DNA of 64,000 nt, taken from NCBI GenBank assembly GCA_964019415.1, contig OZ025868.1, forward strand, positions 5,557,371 to 5,621,370, read 5' to 3'. The DNA comes from Ianthella basta. Lineage: Eukaryota > Porifera > Demospongiae > Verongiida > Ianthellidae. Below, one piece after another: positions 13,909-25,030 of this stretch. The notes beneath the pieces are model-generated. The model was not told where the DNA came from and did not search any database. It saw only the letters and a program-made list of their open reading frames with translations. Every line of letters begins with the position of its first letter. Position 1 is the stretch's first letter. A program made the translations under genes and the position numbers.

Positions 13909-16900
13909 CAAACACACAAGCATATGCAAAACACATGTACTTGTATTAGCACAACCAAGATTTGGCTGTGAGGAGCTCATTAATAGGGTGAGCCAGCAGG
14001 TGGCAACAAGATTGGTGGCTCTATGGATAGCATGCAGAGACACCAGCTTCATCTACCCAGTTGCAGGGCCTCTCAGTAGGGGCATTCATCTATGGGCTTG
14101 CAAGACCCATGAGACGAGAGAGGTGAGGTATGGCCTTGAGTGACTGCTGTGGGTGACTACGTCAAAATACATAACTGTCCTGGACTCGTGGCTGTAGAGT
14201 GCACCACATAGGTGGCTAGCATAACTTGCAAAATTGGCAGTAAACACTGGGAAGTGTGCTAGCACTTAAGAGAGAATCACATGCACAAGTTGCTGTATTC
14301 TCCCTTGACTTGACTAGACTTGTAACCAACATAGTTTTCAAACCCCGTCCAGCTACCAGAATCGTTGGCTGCAGATCTGCCACCCTATGGTACATGCACA
14401 CACACACACATGCATATATGCGTGCACACACACACACTCTACAGCTCACCATGAAGAATACCGAAGGTAGGGCCATTGATAAAGGAGGTACTCCTCCAAA
14501 TACCAAGAAAGAGGGAATTCCACAGATTGTACAGTATGACACAGCTAGTACAATCACCTAACACATGGAGTTAAGGGTATTTACATATACTGAAGGAATA
14601 AGGTACGTATATACCACCCATAGCATCTCTCTCCTCTGCACCACTGCGAGAACCTGACAATCAGTGCAGTTGTGAGGACCACAGATAGAAGTATCTGTAT
14701 CACAGCTGTGGCAATCACACTTTGGTGAGACACACCTGGGGTTACTTCTAAGCCTGGAAATGAGCAGCTGCATCTACAAGGAGTAGTGAGACAAAGAAAT
14801 GCAAAGGAATTGGACTGAGTGAAATTCCATTGAAGTACATGTGAAATCCACATGGAATTGCATTCAAATTCTGAATTTCATCATTAAAATGGCTGGCTTT
14901 GTTAACAAAATACCAATGTCATTATTTTCATCTTGACACATGTACAATACGGACTCACTCCACATTAAATGGGAAAACCATTACTCTCTAAGTAAAACCT
15001 CAACTGAATTAGGTGCTTTGGGATTCTCAAATTTCCGGCCTACTTTAAACGTAATTTGAAAGAACATAATTATACATGCAGTTGCTTAGCATCTATTGAC
15101 AACATATTAGAAAAGTACTGCAGCTAAGTTGTACTACATTTGTAATTACCATGACAACCCCATCTTATATTAAAGGGGAGTTGGAGATATCACACTATTA
15201 GAGATACTTGGCTAGTTTGTCACTGGTAGTGTTTTGTCAAAAAATTTGCAAACCTGCCACACAGAAGCCAATGCCAAAGTGACTGTGGGTGACCTGTGGT
15301 CATTCTGTCGTCTTCCATATAGGGCCAAACAGCTGTCCGTGGCTCTTATATATCTAGATGGATGACTGGGGAGTTGATTGCTGGTTACCACTCAATAGGG
15401 GTGAAGGATCTGCATCACAGCCTCTTTGGCTTCAGCTTCAGTGTAGCCCTATACCAGTGATCAGGTAACTACCCATATTAGTACATCAGTCGTATGTCAG
15501 ACAGAGTCAAGTCAGTGAAACTAGACATCTAAAAGTTAATTAAAAACTGAAAATCCTGTTTGTATAACATCAGCTATTTAGAACTTTCATCTTTTGGCAT
15601 AACACCAAGCTGTAGCCATGGCAAATGCTGCATGCATACACAATGTACATGTGCCACTTACTGTCTGTAAACAGAGAAACTCTGCAAGTAGTCTGGCAGT
15701 GCTGTGCTGATTAGCGTCACAAATGCAAATGCAAATGCTATGGAGATGATGCTCAATATCGCCATGGACTGCAGAATGAACAAGTATACAAAATTGATTT
15801 ATACATACGTACATATGTCTGAATAGAGATAATGACAGCAAATACCTTTTGCATTCATACATGCAGTACACACTAGTAAATGCATGCAGTTCTCCAGGGA
15901 TGATGCACAACTGATAGTTAATATTATAATATATCAGTTTGCAGTCAAAGTATCAACCTGAGGTAGGGCTAGTTGTTGAGATCAGAAGACACGCACTAGA
16001 GCAGAGAGAGGCAGCGTGAACTGCAGCCCTCACACAATAGTAAGTACGGAAGATGCTTTCTTTGCAGCAGTTATAATATATTCCATAACTTTATAAGTCC
16101 ATCCACAATTTAAACATACAGACAAACATACATTATGGCACTAAGCAATTGGCACGATTTGGAAAAACTTAGCTAGCCAACTATAATACTAGCTATGCTT
16201 ACTGTAAACAAGCAACAGGCACACTTTCCCCCTTGGGTCAGTCCAGTAGGTGATTCTTCTGTTTCACGGTCAGTCTCAGCAACTGAGCTAGTCTCATGGA
16301 TTAGGAGTGAATCTGTCAGCGCTGAAGTCCAATGCCCGCTACTGGAGTCTTCAAGCTCAGTGGAACGCTCAAGCTGTGACTCTAGCTGGAGATGTTCCAG
16401 GTGCTGTTCAAGAATTCTTGCATTTGCTGAAAATTTTGTAATATTAGTTTGAAGACATTTAGTCTCTTGACTCATCATGGCAATCTCCGACTTCTTCTTC
16501 TGCACTGCCTTCTGCACTGCCTTCTGCACTGCCTTCTGCACTACCTTCTGCATGCGCCACATTGCTAGCTGAATGCTGTTTGCTTCTGTCTCTGCTGACA
16601 TGCCACTTTCCAAGACAGTCACCTCAATCTTCTTCATTTCAGCTAGTAGCATCGTGCTGGTTGGACGCATTTCTTCCTGATTCTCCAGGCAAAGTTTAGT
16701 TATTCTTTGTTTCTTCCTTTGAAAACTGCTCAAAATGATGCTCACACAGCTGAAATTCAGATACAATCTCAACCAGTGGCTCTCCTTCACCCATCAGCTG
16801 AGGTGTGGGCCACTGGTGGGTGATGACAGTGATGATCACATTGCCATATGCAAACACGTCCAGCTTGTCGTCATAACGTAAAGGAAAGCGAAGTGCCTCT

Positions 16901-17481
16901 GGAGCGACGAAACCCGGTGTGCCCTTGATGGAGGAGCTGCGTGTGGGTGAGGCTGCATCGATGGCCCTGGTCATACCAAAGTCGGTCAGCTTGGTCAGGT
17001 AGGTCACCTCGTTGACGAGTATGTTGTTGGGACTGAGGTCGTGATGCACCAACTTGGGGGAGTGGCTGTGAAGGTACACCAGACCCTGGGCCACCTGACG
17101 GAGGATCACCATCTTGTTGATGAGAGGAAAGTCTTCCTTTGGCGTCCCCTCGAGTAGCGATCGCAGACTGGCGTCCATTTTCTCCAGCACCATGACAGGA
17201 GAGTGGGAAGGGTCGAAGTAGATCCCTAAAAACTGGACAATTTGAGGGTATCTCAAAGCAGACCACGTGGCGCACTCTTTCTCAAACGCTGTGATGAACG
17301 CTTGCTTCTACTCAGCTGATAGTATCTCCTTGAAGATTTCGTGCATGAACTTCGCAGCGCAGGTCGTTCCGTTCCATTCCACTTCGAATACCGTCCCAAA
17401 TGCGCCGGCTCCGAGTTTTCGATCAGTATTTCTGACGTTGTGGATCCTCAACGGAGCGAAAGGCTGAACTTTAGAAGCCAT
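13537..17481 (-). pseudogene. B1: broken kinase-4TM gene
   Basis: Exon 1 17481-16203; exon 2 15768-15662 (TM1, SMAILSIISIAFAFAF); exon 3 from 14773 (TM2, 3' part missing); exon 4 14557-14450 (TM3, VIVLAVSYCTICGIP); exon 5 13584-13537 ([15 protein letters not shown]). Lesions relative to B2: an in-frame TAG at 17308-17310, where B2 has GAG, after residue 57; an 11-base deletion near 16705 that shifts the frame after KEETK; and a deletion near 14620 removing the exon 3 end and its donor. The coiled coil carries four AVQK-type units (about 16505-16550) against one in B2. The ATG of MASKVQ is taken as the start because the longer upstream frame begins at TTG, not ATG. Confidence 0.72.
13766..13903. 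repeat. (CA)n microsatellite
   Basis: CA array of about 138 bp with a few CG and AA interruptions, in B1 intron 4. Confidence 0.95.
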
Positions 17482-17520
17482 CTTGCGCGCATGCAATCAC
17501 GTGAGGTAGCGATCGAGTGG
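17482..17520 (-). promoter_or_regulatory. B-type upstream block with CACGTG
   Basis: Directly upstream of the B1 start lie GCGCGCATGCAA and an E-box CACGTG (17498-17503), followed by GGTAGCGATCGAG. The block is kept at B2 (CACGTG 28705-28710) and B3 (46452-46457). E-box plus an NRF1-like GCGCATGC core is typical of TATA-less animal promoters; the role here is inference. Confidence 0.4.
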
Positions 17521-17739
17521 AATCATGAACATAAGATAAACCTCCTTTAATGCAACGTGGTGAAACAGTTGTACCATACAAGCTGTACGTCCTTCCCAGC
17601 ATCACAAATCATGTATGTCCTGGGAATATGACATACATATCGCATAATACTACATTACAGACTATATAGAATTTGATGCAGCAGTTGCTCAAGGTTCAAT
17701 TTAGCAAAATAGGTAGTTAGCTATAGCTATGTATACATA

Positions 17740-17787
17740 CTACCTCCTCCACTGCAACATGTTGAAGTAGCAGAACACAGCCAGACC
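17740..17787 (-). pseudogene. orphan TM4 terminal exon
   Basis: A 48-nt open terminal exon after acceptor TATGCAG encodes GLAVFCYFNMLQWRR and a TAG. It matches the last exons of A (CYFTMLQWRR) and B (CYLIVLQW) but lies upstream of B1, with no matching kinase exon to its right before A2. It is probably what remains of a deleted member, or the end of the D1 gene. Confidence 0.45.
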
Positions 17788-18035
17788 CTGCATAGGTAAA
17801 AAGTAAACTTGTAGAAATAGCTAAACAGAACTGCATTTCTGACTCTCATTGCATGCACACTCAAGTCTATAGTATGCTAAAGCATGAAGTAAAGCAGTTT
17901 GAAATGTAATATGCAAGTGAGTTACAACACGGGGAAGTGAAAGGAAGAATTGTGAAGAAGGAAAAGTATAAAACAACAAGAATCTACAGTTGAGGCCCTG
18001 CACGGAGAAACACATCAATTACTTAACTCCAGGAA

Positions 18036-18435
18036 TTACATGAAGCAAGGCAACTGCTCCACAGGTAGTGCTGAGATGACTAGATACTTGAAATTCACAG
18101 CACTGTTTGAGCATTTGATGATAAAAACAACCACGACTGCAAACACGAGTAAAAATGTTGATCTAGCATTTCTGCCAATTACTACCTCAGCAAGAAAGAT
18201 TTTAATGACTAGTTTAGCTGAAACATCTTTACATGAAATGAACTGATTTGTAGACACCAGCACACTGAGACATATCAAACCCATCCCAATCCCAATCATA
18301 ATTGATGCAATGAGAATGCAATGACCAGTGCAAAGCGAATGGTGCCACAAACAGCTTTAGTAGCAATAAGTAGAGACAGGACAATTATTAGGCAAGCAAA
18401 GATACCCAAGAAGACCACAATCATCACTGCACAAA
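18036..18435 (-). pseudogene. D1 two-TM exon, frameshifted
   Basis: Homologous to the intact two-membrane-segment exons of D2 (28920-29146) and D3 (46667-46893). An indel near 18320 breaks the frame between the first hydrophobic run and the second (GLICLSVLVSTNQF), and a further hydrophobic stretch follows. Confidence 0.4.
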
Positions 18436-18638
18436 AGGCCCACTGGCCAGTGCCAGCTTAAGTATCATTAAGTTGTAGTATTACAAGCGACACTAATTCC
18501 ATCCATCACCATGTGCATGCAAGTTGGTTTAGCTTGAACATAGCTAGCCAAATGCAGGCATCTGCCATGAATAAAGTGAACCAGACATGATCAACACCAG
18601 GCGGTCAATGCAAGGAGAAAGACAGACCCACAATAGAG

Positions 18639-18811
18639 TATTGAATGATCTGGACATACACTTTCAGGTACTGAATGATCTGGACATGCACTTTCAGGTA
18701 CTGAATGATCTGGACATGCACTTTCAGGTACTGAATGATCTGGACATGCACTTTCAGGTATTGAATGATCTGGACATGCACTTTCAGGTACTGAATGATC
18801 TGGACATGCAC
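18639..18811. repeat. 30-bp minisatellite
   Basis: Nearly six tandem copies of a 30-bp unit, AGGTACTGAATGATCTGGAC then ATGCACTTTC. The unit length is divisible by three, so it stays open in several frames (VLNDLDMHFQ repeated on plus). D2 and D3 keep only about two diverged units at the same place, so it expanded in D1. Not considered coding. Confidence 0.85.
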
Positions 18812-19447
18812 ATTTAGTGCAACATTTCAATCTCAGCTATGGGCTGATCAACACTTTCATTACAGCAGATGAAGCATAAATTCATGTGTACACGACATAC
18901 AGTGATTAGCAGAGTAAGTATATTATCATGCAAATTGAAAGTATTGCAACGCTACCCCCAACCATATGTAGACAAAAAGTTTAAATAACTAGTCAGGTAC
19001 GTAGGTGGTCACAGAAACTTCAAATTCTGATCTACAAAATCACTGCTACAGTGTCAAATGCAACTTGAAGCACAATCTAACATAGCAAAATGGTGAACAT
19101 CTAATTATTAACTCTACTCTATTGGAGAAGCCAACTAATAACACCCATTCTGTCAAATGTTGCTGCCTTGATATTCCAGAAGAATTCCTGCATGCATTTC
19201 GACAAACATGCAGAAGACACTTCTTCATCAGGACACGTACTGGTTTGAAGTACACCAAAATTAGAATGGGAGTGGGAATGATGGACACCAGGAAAATGAC
19301 AACAATGCATTCATTAATGGCTTGAACCACCTCTGGTGTGGCATATAGCCCATGGTGCTCAGTAGGGTACCAAGGAGGAGAAACATCAACATCGGCTTCA
19401 AACTTGCATTTTTCACTGACAGTGTAAGCTATTAGCTAGCTACATAC

Positions 19448-19566
19448 CAGAAGGATGTCATGCACAAGCAGCACAACATTTACAGCAATAGGAATGAATA
19501 TGAAACAGGCAAGGACAGGAACAGAGTAGATGTGAACATATGTATATACTAACCAATTCCAAGATG
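19448..19566 (-). CDS. D1 internal exon, membrane segment
   Basis: Strong acceptor (CTTCTCTCACAG) and donor (CTG|GTATGT) bound 119 nt encoding SWNWLVYTYVHIYSVPVLAC and a long hydrophobic run ending VHDILL, phase 1 to 0. The same exon of identical length is at 30051-30169 (D2) and 47800-47918 (D3). The N-W start and single long helix recall the TM2 exon of C genes, so D may be a divergent relative; the full gene could not be assembled. Confidence 0.5.
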
Positions 19567-19829
19567 CTGTGAGAGAAGAGCAGCAAATTAAATGCAATAC
19601 ATAGCTAGCTACCAGCCACACGGCTAGAGTGCTGATGACCAAATACTTGAACTTGACTGCGCTGATGGAATACCTGATGATGATTAACACCACAACGGCG
19701 AAATCCACCATTACCAGAGGGCAGAGGTATGGTGATGCCACTGACTGAGATGAGGGTTAAGAGAGACCTACAAATACTGTGAAGGAGAAAAATTTGTCCA
19801 CATGCTTTCACAACATCTCTAGTGATGTT

Positions 19830-20590
19830 TATCAACATGGATTCTCAAGCCGGCAGTAAAATTGTCTATGAGAATGTTAGCCAGCACAAGGCGAATAGCA
19901 CAATCGAGAGACTGCCTTACATTCTAACTGCTGAAATTCAGTCTGTATTTGACATATGTACGTAGTTGCAATGATTATTATTCATTTGTAGTCAATGCAG
20001 AATCACGAGCAGATCACAGCAGTGAGGAGAAGGGGCTCCTGTGGTCTGAAGACCTAAATGTTATCATGTCCTATCATGGACGTGAATTGGGGCACTCACC
20101 ATTCATAGAACTTTGAAATGGCAAGAGAAAATTTCAAAGCTGTTTCAAAGGTTTACAGACCAGATGGTGACAGCCCCTATTCATGTTACAATTTGACATA
20201 ATAACTGTTATATCAGTATATAGATCATTGGACCACAGGAGCCCTTTCCATTGGGATCAATCCTCACTGCTGTGATCTGCTCACAATTCAACATTGACCA
20301 TGGCCGTATACACAGCAATAGACTGCATACTATATATTTTACCACAATTATAATGTTTACAACTCCCTTGGTTAGAACAACTACAATCTTAATTACACAA
20401 CTGCAAGCAGCATGTGATTATAGCGTAAATTGTAATTACAATAAATGCCATGGGAGTTCAGAATGCTAGACTCTCCAAGAACATGTACAGTCATGTTGAT
20501 ATTATAGCCTCTCACACGCAAATTGAGTAGTTCATGCACTAATGTACAGTTTTCACATTACAGTACAGAAGATGTTTGTAATTGACCACT
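19830..20590. other. spacer, nothing supported
   Basis: Between the D1 fragments and the A2 terminal exon. Short open frames only; AT-rich with no recognisable exon or repeat. Confidence 0.4.
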
Positions 20591-20593
20591 GAT

Positions 20594-23500
20594 CTAGTAT
20601 CTCGACCTCCTCCACTGCAACATGGTAAAGTAGCAGATAACAGCAATAGCCTGCAAGAGAGAGGAAGTGGATTCAAGCAATCATACACACATCCGTCTAG
20701 CTAACTCTCACACAAGTAAGACATAATGTATGAGCTATTTATACAGTAGAATGTCTCACCTATGCAAGTTATATTATGTACAACTATTAAACAGGAAATG
20801 TTGCTAAAGTAATACACATACAAAGGTGACATACGTACAAGAACGTTAGGATGGCATGAGACAAAGTGGTGGCAGTCCATACTGTATGGTGCAAAGTCCA
20901 TTACATAAAAGACACAGGCATAGCTGGGAATACTGCTACTTTTCAGTTGCATTACAGTATTATACAAACTACCACCACCATCCACACACACGCAGTACTG
21001 CTATGCTGTCTAACAGAGCATTCATAGTAGTGTACACAACCAACTTGTAACATCTTATATATATATGTCTTTTATGCAAGGACAATAGATTACTCGTATA
21101 CTGCAAAGAGGCAATGGTAGACTCACCGCACTTATGGCAGAAAGAGTGGGCAGACCAGTGCACTGGAAGGGAGCAGCTAATCCATAAAATGTGAAGAATG
21201 CCACCACCTGAAACACAAGCTACAACAGCAATGCTAAGGCGGTGGATAACATTGTGTGAAGGAATGAGAGTGGAACTACAGTGGAACATGTTTGCTATTG
21301 TTTATACATAGAGTATGTAGCTCAGCTACCTGATTACAGATAAAGTAGATAGCAGTCTCAAAATTCCAAGTAGTACACCATCACACTGCATTGCACCTCT
21401 GACATCCATCTAAACCAATCAGGTGCAGAAGTCTCACAAGTGATTGATTCAAAAAAGTTAATGGCTGAAGTACAATCATTAGAATTTGTTGGTGCACAAA
21501 GTACTTCATAACACAGGGATTGTAAAGGATACAATTGGTGAGCAGGTGATAATAAGCACTCGATCCTTAACTCCTCTGCACCAGAGAATGGAGTTGAATA
21601 GGAGTAGGGAGGTGAGGGAAAAGGAAAGGCCAATCTGGCATGGTACACCAGTGAACAGGGCTATGGAAGCACTGGACCTACACACAAGGTAGAGTTAACA
21701 ACCACTGGGACACCAATAGTGAATCAATGGTATACTGCACACAGCAAACAGGTATGCTGTCTTGACAATGAGGTGTAGGTGATTGTGAAAGTTGGGTGAT
21801 ATTCTAGTTGTCACCAACAACAGTCAAAGCATTGAGCTACACGTGAGATAGGAATGGTATTAATGTGTGTCACCTTGGTAACCATTGACTTACATTAGCC
21901 GAGTGGGAAAAGCTGTACAAACATCAGAAAAGGCAACAACACCTATGACAATTTCCACTACGGCTGCTCCTCCAAACAGAATTGAAAGAAAGCTTGACAG
22001 CATCATTATCTGCATTCAGGGATACAAATATGGGCAAACTGTATGCCAAATACAGGTTGAAAACAAAATATTACATCATTCAAGGGCATTCATCCTGTGC
22101 ATAAAATTAAAGCATCTCTGTAAGCATAATACCGTATCCGCTCTAGAATTCGTCACCCCTAGTGCAGCAAATATTTCGTCTTTTGAAGCAATTAGAGTTG
22201 GAATGGAGAAGACCGTCGAAGGTGATGAATATTTAGAGTTTTTGGACGAAACATTAGAGTGAAGTTGAAACATTAGAGTACTGTCACCAACTGTAATACA
22301 GTTGTGTTATAGAAACTCGATCAAGCTTCAAGACGAGGAAAAATTCTAATACGTATGCTGTGCATAGCAAATATCTATATCACAAACATAAACATTGTGT
22401 GCATCAAGTGTCTATATGTAATGATCAATTACACAAACACCATTGTATGCTCAGGGCTGTACTTAGAAATTTCTTCAAGGGGCCAAACTGAGGTTCCAAG
22501 ATATGGGGCAGAGATGGGGGTGGTAGAGAGTTGCTGGGCAATACAAGAAAAACAGGGGGGTGGGGGGAGGAGACTATGCTGACATAAGGTTTGCTAAGGG
22601 GGTGGATGGAGATGAGACTATAACAGGGGGGTACAAAGTAAGTGGGGGGCTCATTGTACATTCACTAAAATCTACGTATATACAACTTATTATATTGAAA
22701 TGAATAAAGTTGGCACAGCACACTAGATCTGTTGATTGATATAGAATGATTGCAGTGTGCAGAATTACTTGGTGTGTAGAAGGATCATGAAAGTAATCAC
22801 AGCAAGGAGGGAATACGGAGCAGTATACTGAGAGGTGAATGTGACTAATCAAGGCAGTAATGGATCCAATGGTGTCCTGATTAGACATGTTCACCAATCA
22901 GTTTCAAGACTATAGCTAGTCCCAAAGATTAGGACGCCTGCTGTGATTACACTCATGACTCCTTCCACACTCACACTAGATCTGGTATGACACCAGTGTG
23001 GTAATGCTCTGTACTTACTGTGAACAAGCCACAAACACATCTCCCATGTTTGAAACACCACTGATAACGAACTTGTGTTTCCAGAATCTCTTCAACCAGT
23101 GGAGTGTTGCTGGGTTCACTGGCTGAGAGAACTGACATTTCATGCAAGCTGCTATCGGAGAGGGGTACACTAGGAACAGTCTTCCCCTGTAGACGGAGCC
23201 TCAGATGTACATGCTCTATGCGCTCCCTGAGATTCTTAACCTTCTGGTCGGATATAGAGCTCTGACTTACTAGCTCAGCTTTCATCTTGCTCATCCGCAG
23301 AGCCTCACTGTCCTTACTCTCCAAGTCCTTCTGCATACGCCACATTGCAAGCTGTACATTGCTGTCCTGCTCTTGTACAGAATAGCTCTTCAACACAGTT
23401 TTTTCAACTCGCTTCATTTGAGGCAGAAGTGTACTACTTGTTGGGCGTGTACTTGCATCGTCATCCAAGCACAATTTAATAACACCTTGGAATAACTTCT

Positions 23501-24290
23501 CTTCATCTTCTGAAAATAGCTCCATGTAGGGCGCACGTGTCTCCAGTTGAGAGTACACCACTGGGTTCTGTGTCTTATTACCTTTGGCTGCCGACGACCT
23601 AGGAATAACAGGGGTGGGCCACTCGTGTGTGATTGTCATAATGATGAGGTTGCCGTAGGAGAACACATCGAGCTTGTCATCATATTGTGGTGGGTAGTGC
23701 AAGGCTTCAGGAGGCATGAACCCCGGTGTGCCCTTGATGGAGGAGCTACGTGTGAGTGAGGCTGCATCGATGGCCCTGGTCATACCGAAGTCGGTCAGCT
23801 TGGTCAGGTAGGTCACCTCGTTGACGAGGATGTTGTTGGGAGTGAGGTCGTGATGCACCAACTTGGGGGAGTGGCTGTGAAGGTACACCAGACCCTGGGC
23901 CACCTGACGGAGGATCACCACCTTGTTGATGAGGGGAAAATCTTCCTTCGTTGTTGACTCGAGCAGTGAGCGCAGACTGGTGTCCATCTTCTCCAGCACC
24001 ATGACAGGGGTGTGGGATGGGTCGAAGTAGATCCCCAGAAACTGGACAATCTGAGGATGTCTCAAAGCAGACCACGTGGCGCACTCTTTCTCAAATGCTG
24101 TGATGAACGCTTGCTTCTCCTCCGCTGACAGTATCTCTTTGAAGATGTCGTGCATGAACTTCGCAGCGCAGGTCGTTCCGTTCCATTCCACTTCGAAAAC
24201 TGTCCCAAATGCACCCGCTCCGAGTCTCCGATCGGTCCTTCTGATGTCGTAGATCTTCAAAGGAGCGAGCTCAACATCGAACTCAGTCAT
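20594..24290 (-). CDS. A2: TKL-like kinase fused to four-transmembrane domain, 5 exons, 556 aa
   Basis: Predicted join: 24290-23019, 22009-21894, 21677-21533, 21207-21127, 20650-20594. Exon 1 is 1272 nt as in A1 and begins MTEFDVELAP. Catalytic motifs intact: GAGAFG, Lys44, HHDLTPNN (Thr where the other copies have Ser), DFG, PPE. Exon 2 is shorter than in A1 (116 nt) and encodes IMMLSSFLSILFGGAAVVE as TM1. Exon 3 carries TM2 and the WCRGVKDR segment; exon 4 TM3; exon 5 ends CYFTMLQWRRSRY. All phases match A1. Intron 1 lacks the alternative first exon found in A3 and A4. No lesion seen. Confidence 0.74.
22300..22960. other. A2 intron 1 segment with G-rich tract
   Basis: Part of A2 intron 1 not shared with A1 in simple alignment. 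It holds G-rich stretches (AACAGGGGGGTGGGGGGAGG) and no supported exon. Confidence 0.35.
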
Positions 24291-24645
24291 CGCAATCGTC
24301 TAAGCAAATTTTGCGGTCGCGTGCACGCGGGGCCTCGTAACTGCAATATATTATGCCATTTGGCATGGCTGATCGATCTGCGGTACTATTGCAAGTTGCA
24401 TAAATTTCATTGCATGGATGTATACAGCCATCAAAATTCATTAAACAACATTACACACTGGAGTGATCTTATAGTCATAACATCCAAATTGCTATTCCAC
24501 TACTGCATGCATGTTACTTCAATCTAACACAGCCTACACACATTATGCAAATATATGAAACTGCAGCTGTTACATGTAGACACTAAAATGTGCTGCCAAG
24601 ACAGCAGCAGCTATAGACAGCTACAGACAGATATAACTTCCAAAG

Positions 24646-24967
24646 TCACTCCATCCACTGCAGTACAATCAGATAGCAGAGTAGAGCCAGTCCCTACAAT
24701 GGAATGAAACAGGAAGTTTGAGTTTGAATATCACAGGCTACACACCTTTAATAGAACTGCATGTTTACTCCTTTCATCTGCTGATCAGCTAGTATTAGCT
24801 ATTACATCGATCACCATAAGGATACTAACCAATTATTAATACACCCATCCACACACACACGCACACGCACATACACACACACACACACACGCACACACAC
24901 ACACACACACATACACACACATACACACACACACATTCACGCACACACACACACCGCACACGCACGC

Positions 24968-25030
<63 letters not shown>

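Noticed and set aside
15392-15448. Terminal exon reading [15 protein letters not shown] in B1 intron 2
   Set aside because: Good acceptor and stop, also in B2, but its phase does not match exon 2 in that frame; kept only as a curiosity.
18587-18817. Decapeptide-repeat protein
   Set aside because: 30-bp minisatellite without start context or splice support, and not kept in D2 or D3.
19436-19741. 7TM receptor (GPCR) call for the D1 frame
   Set aside because: The 101-codon frame crosses a strong internal acceptor, and D2 and D3 have indels in its upstream part, so the apparent three-helix run is partly intron.
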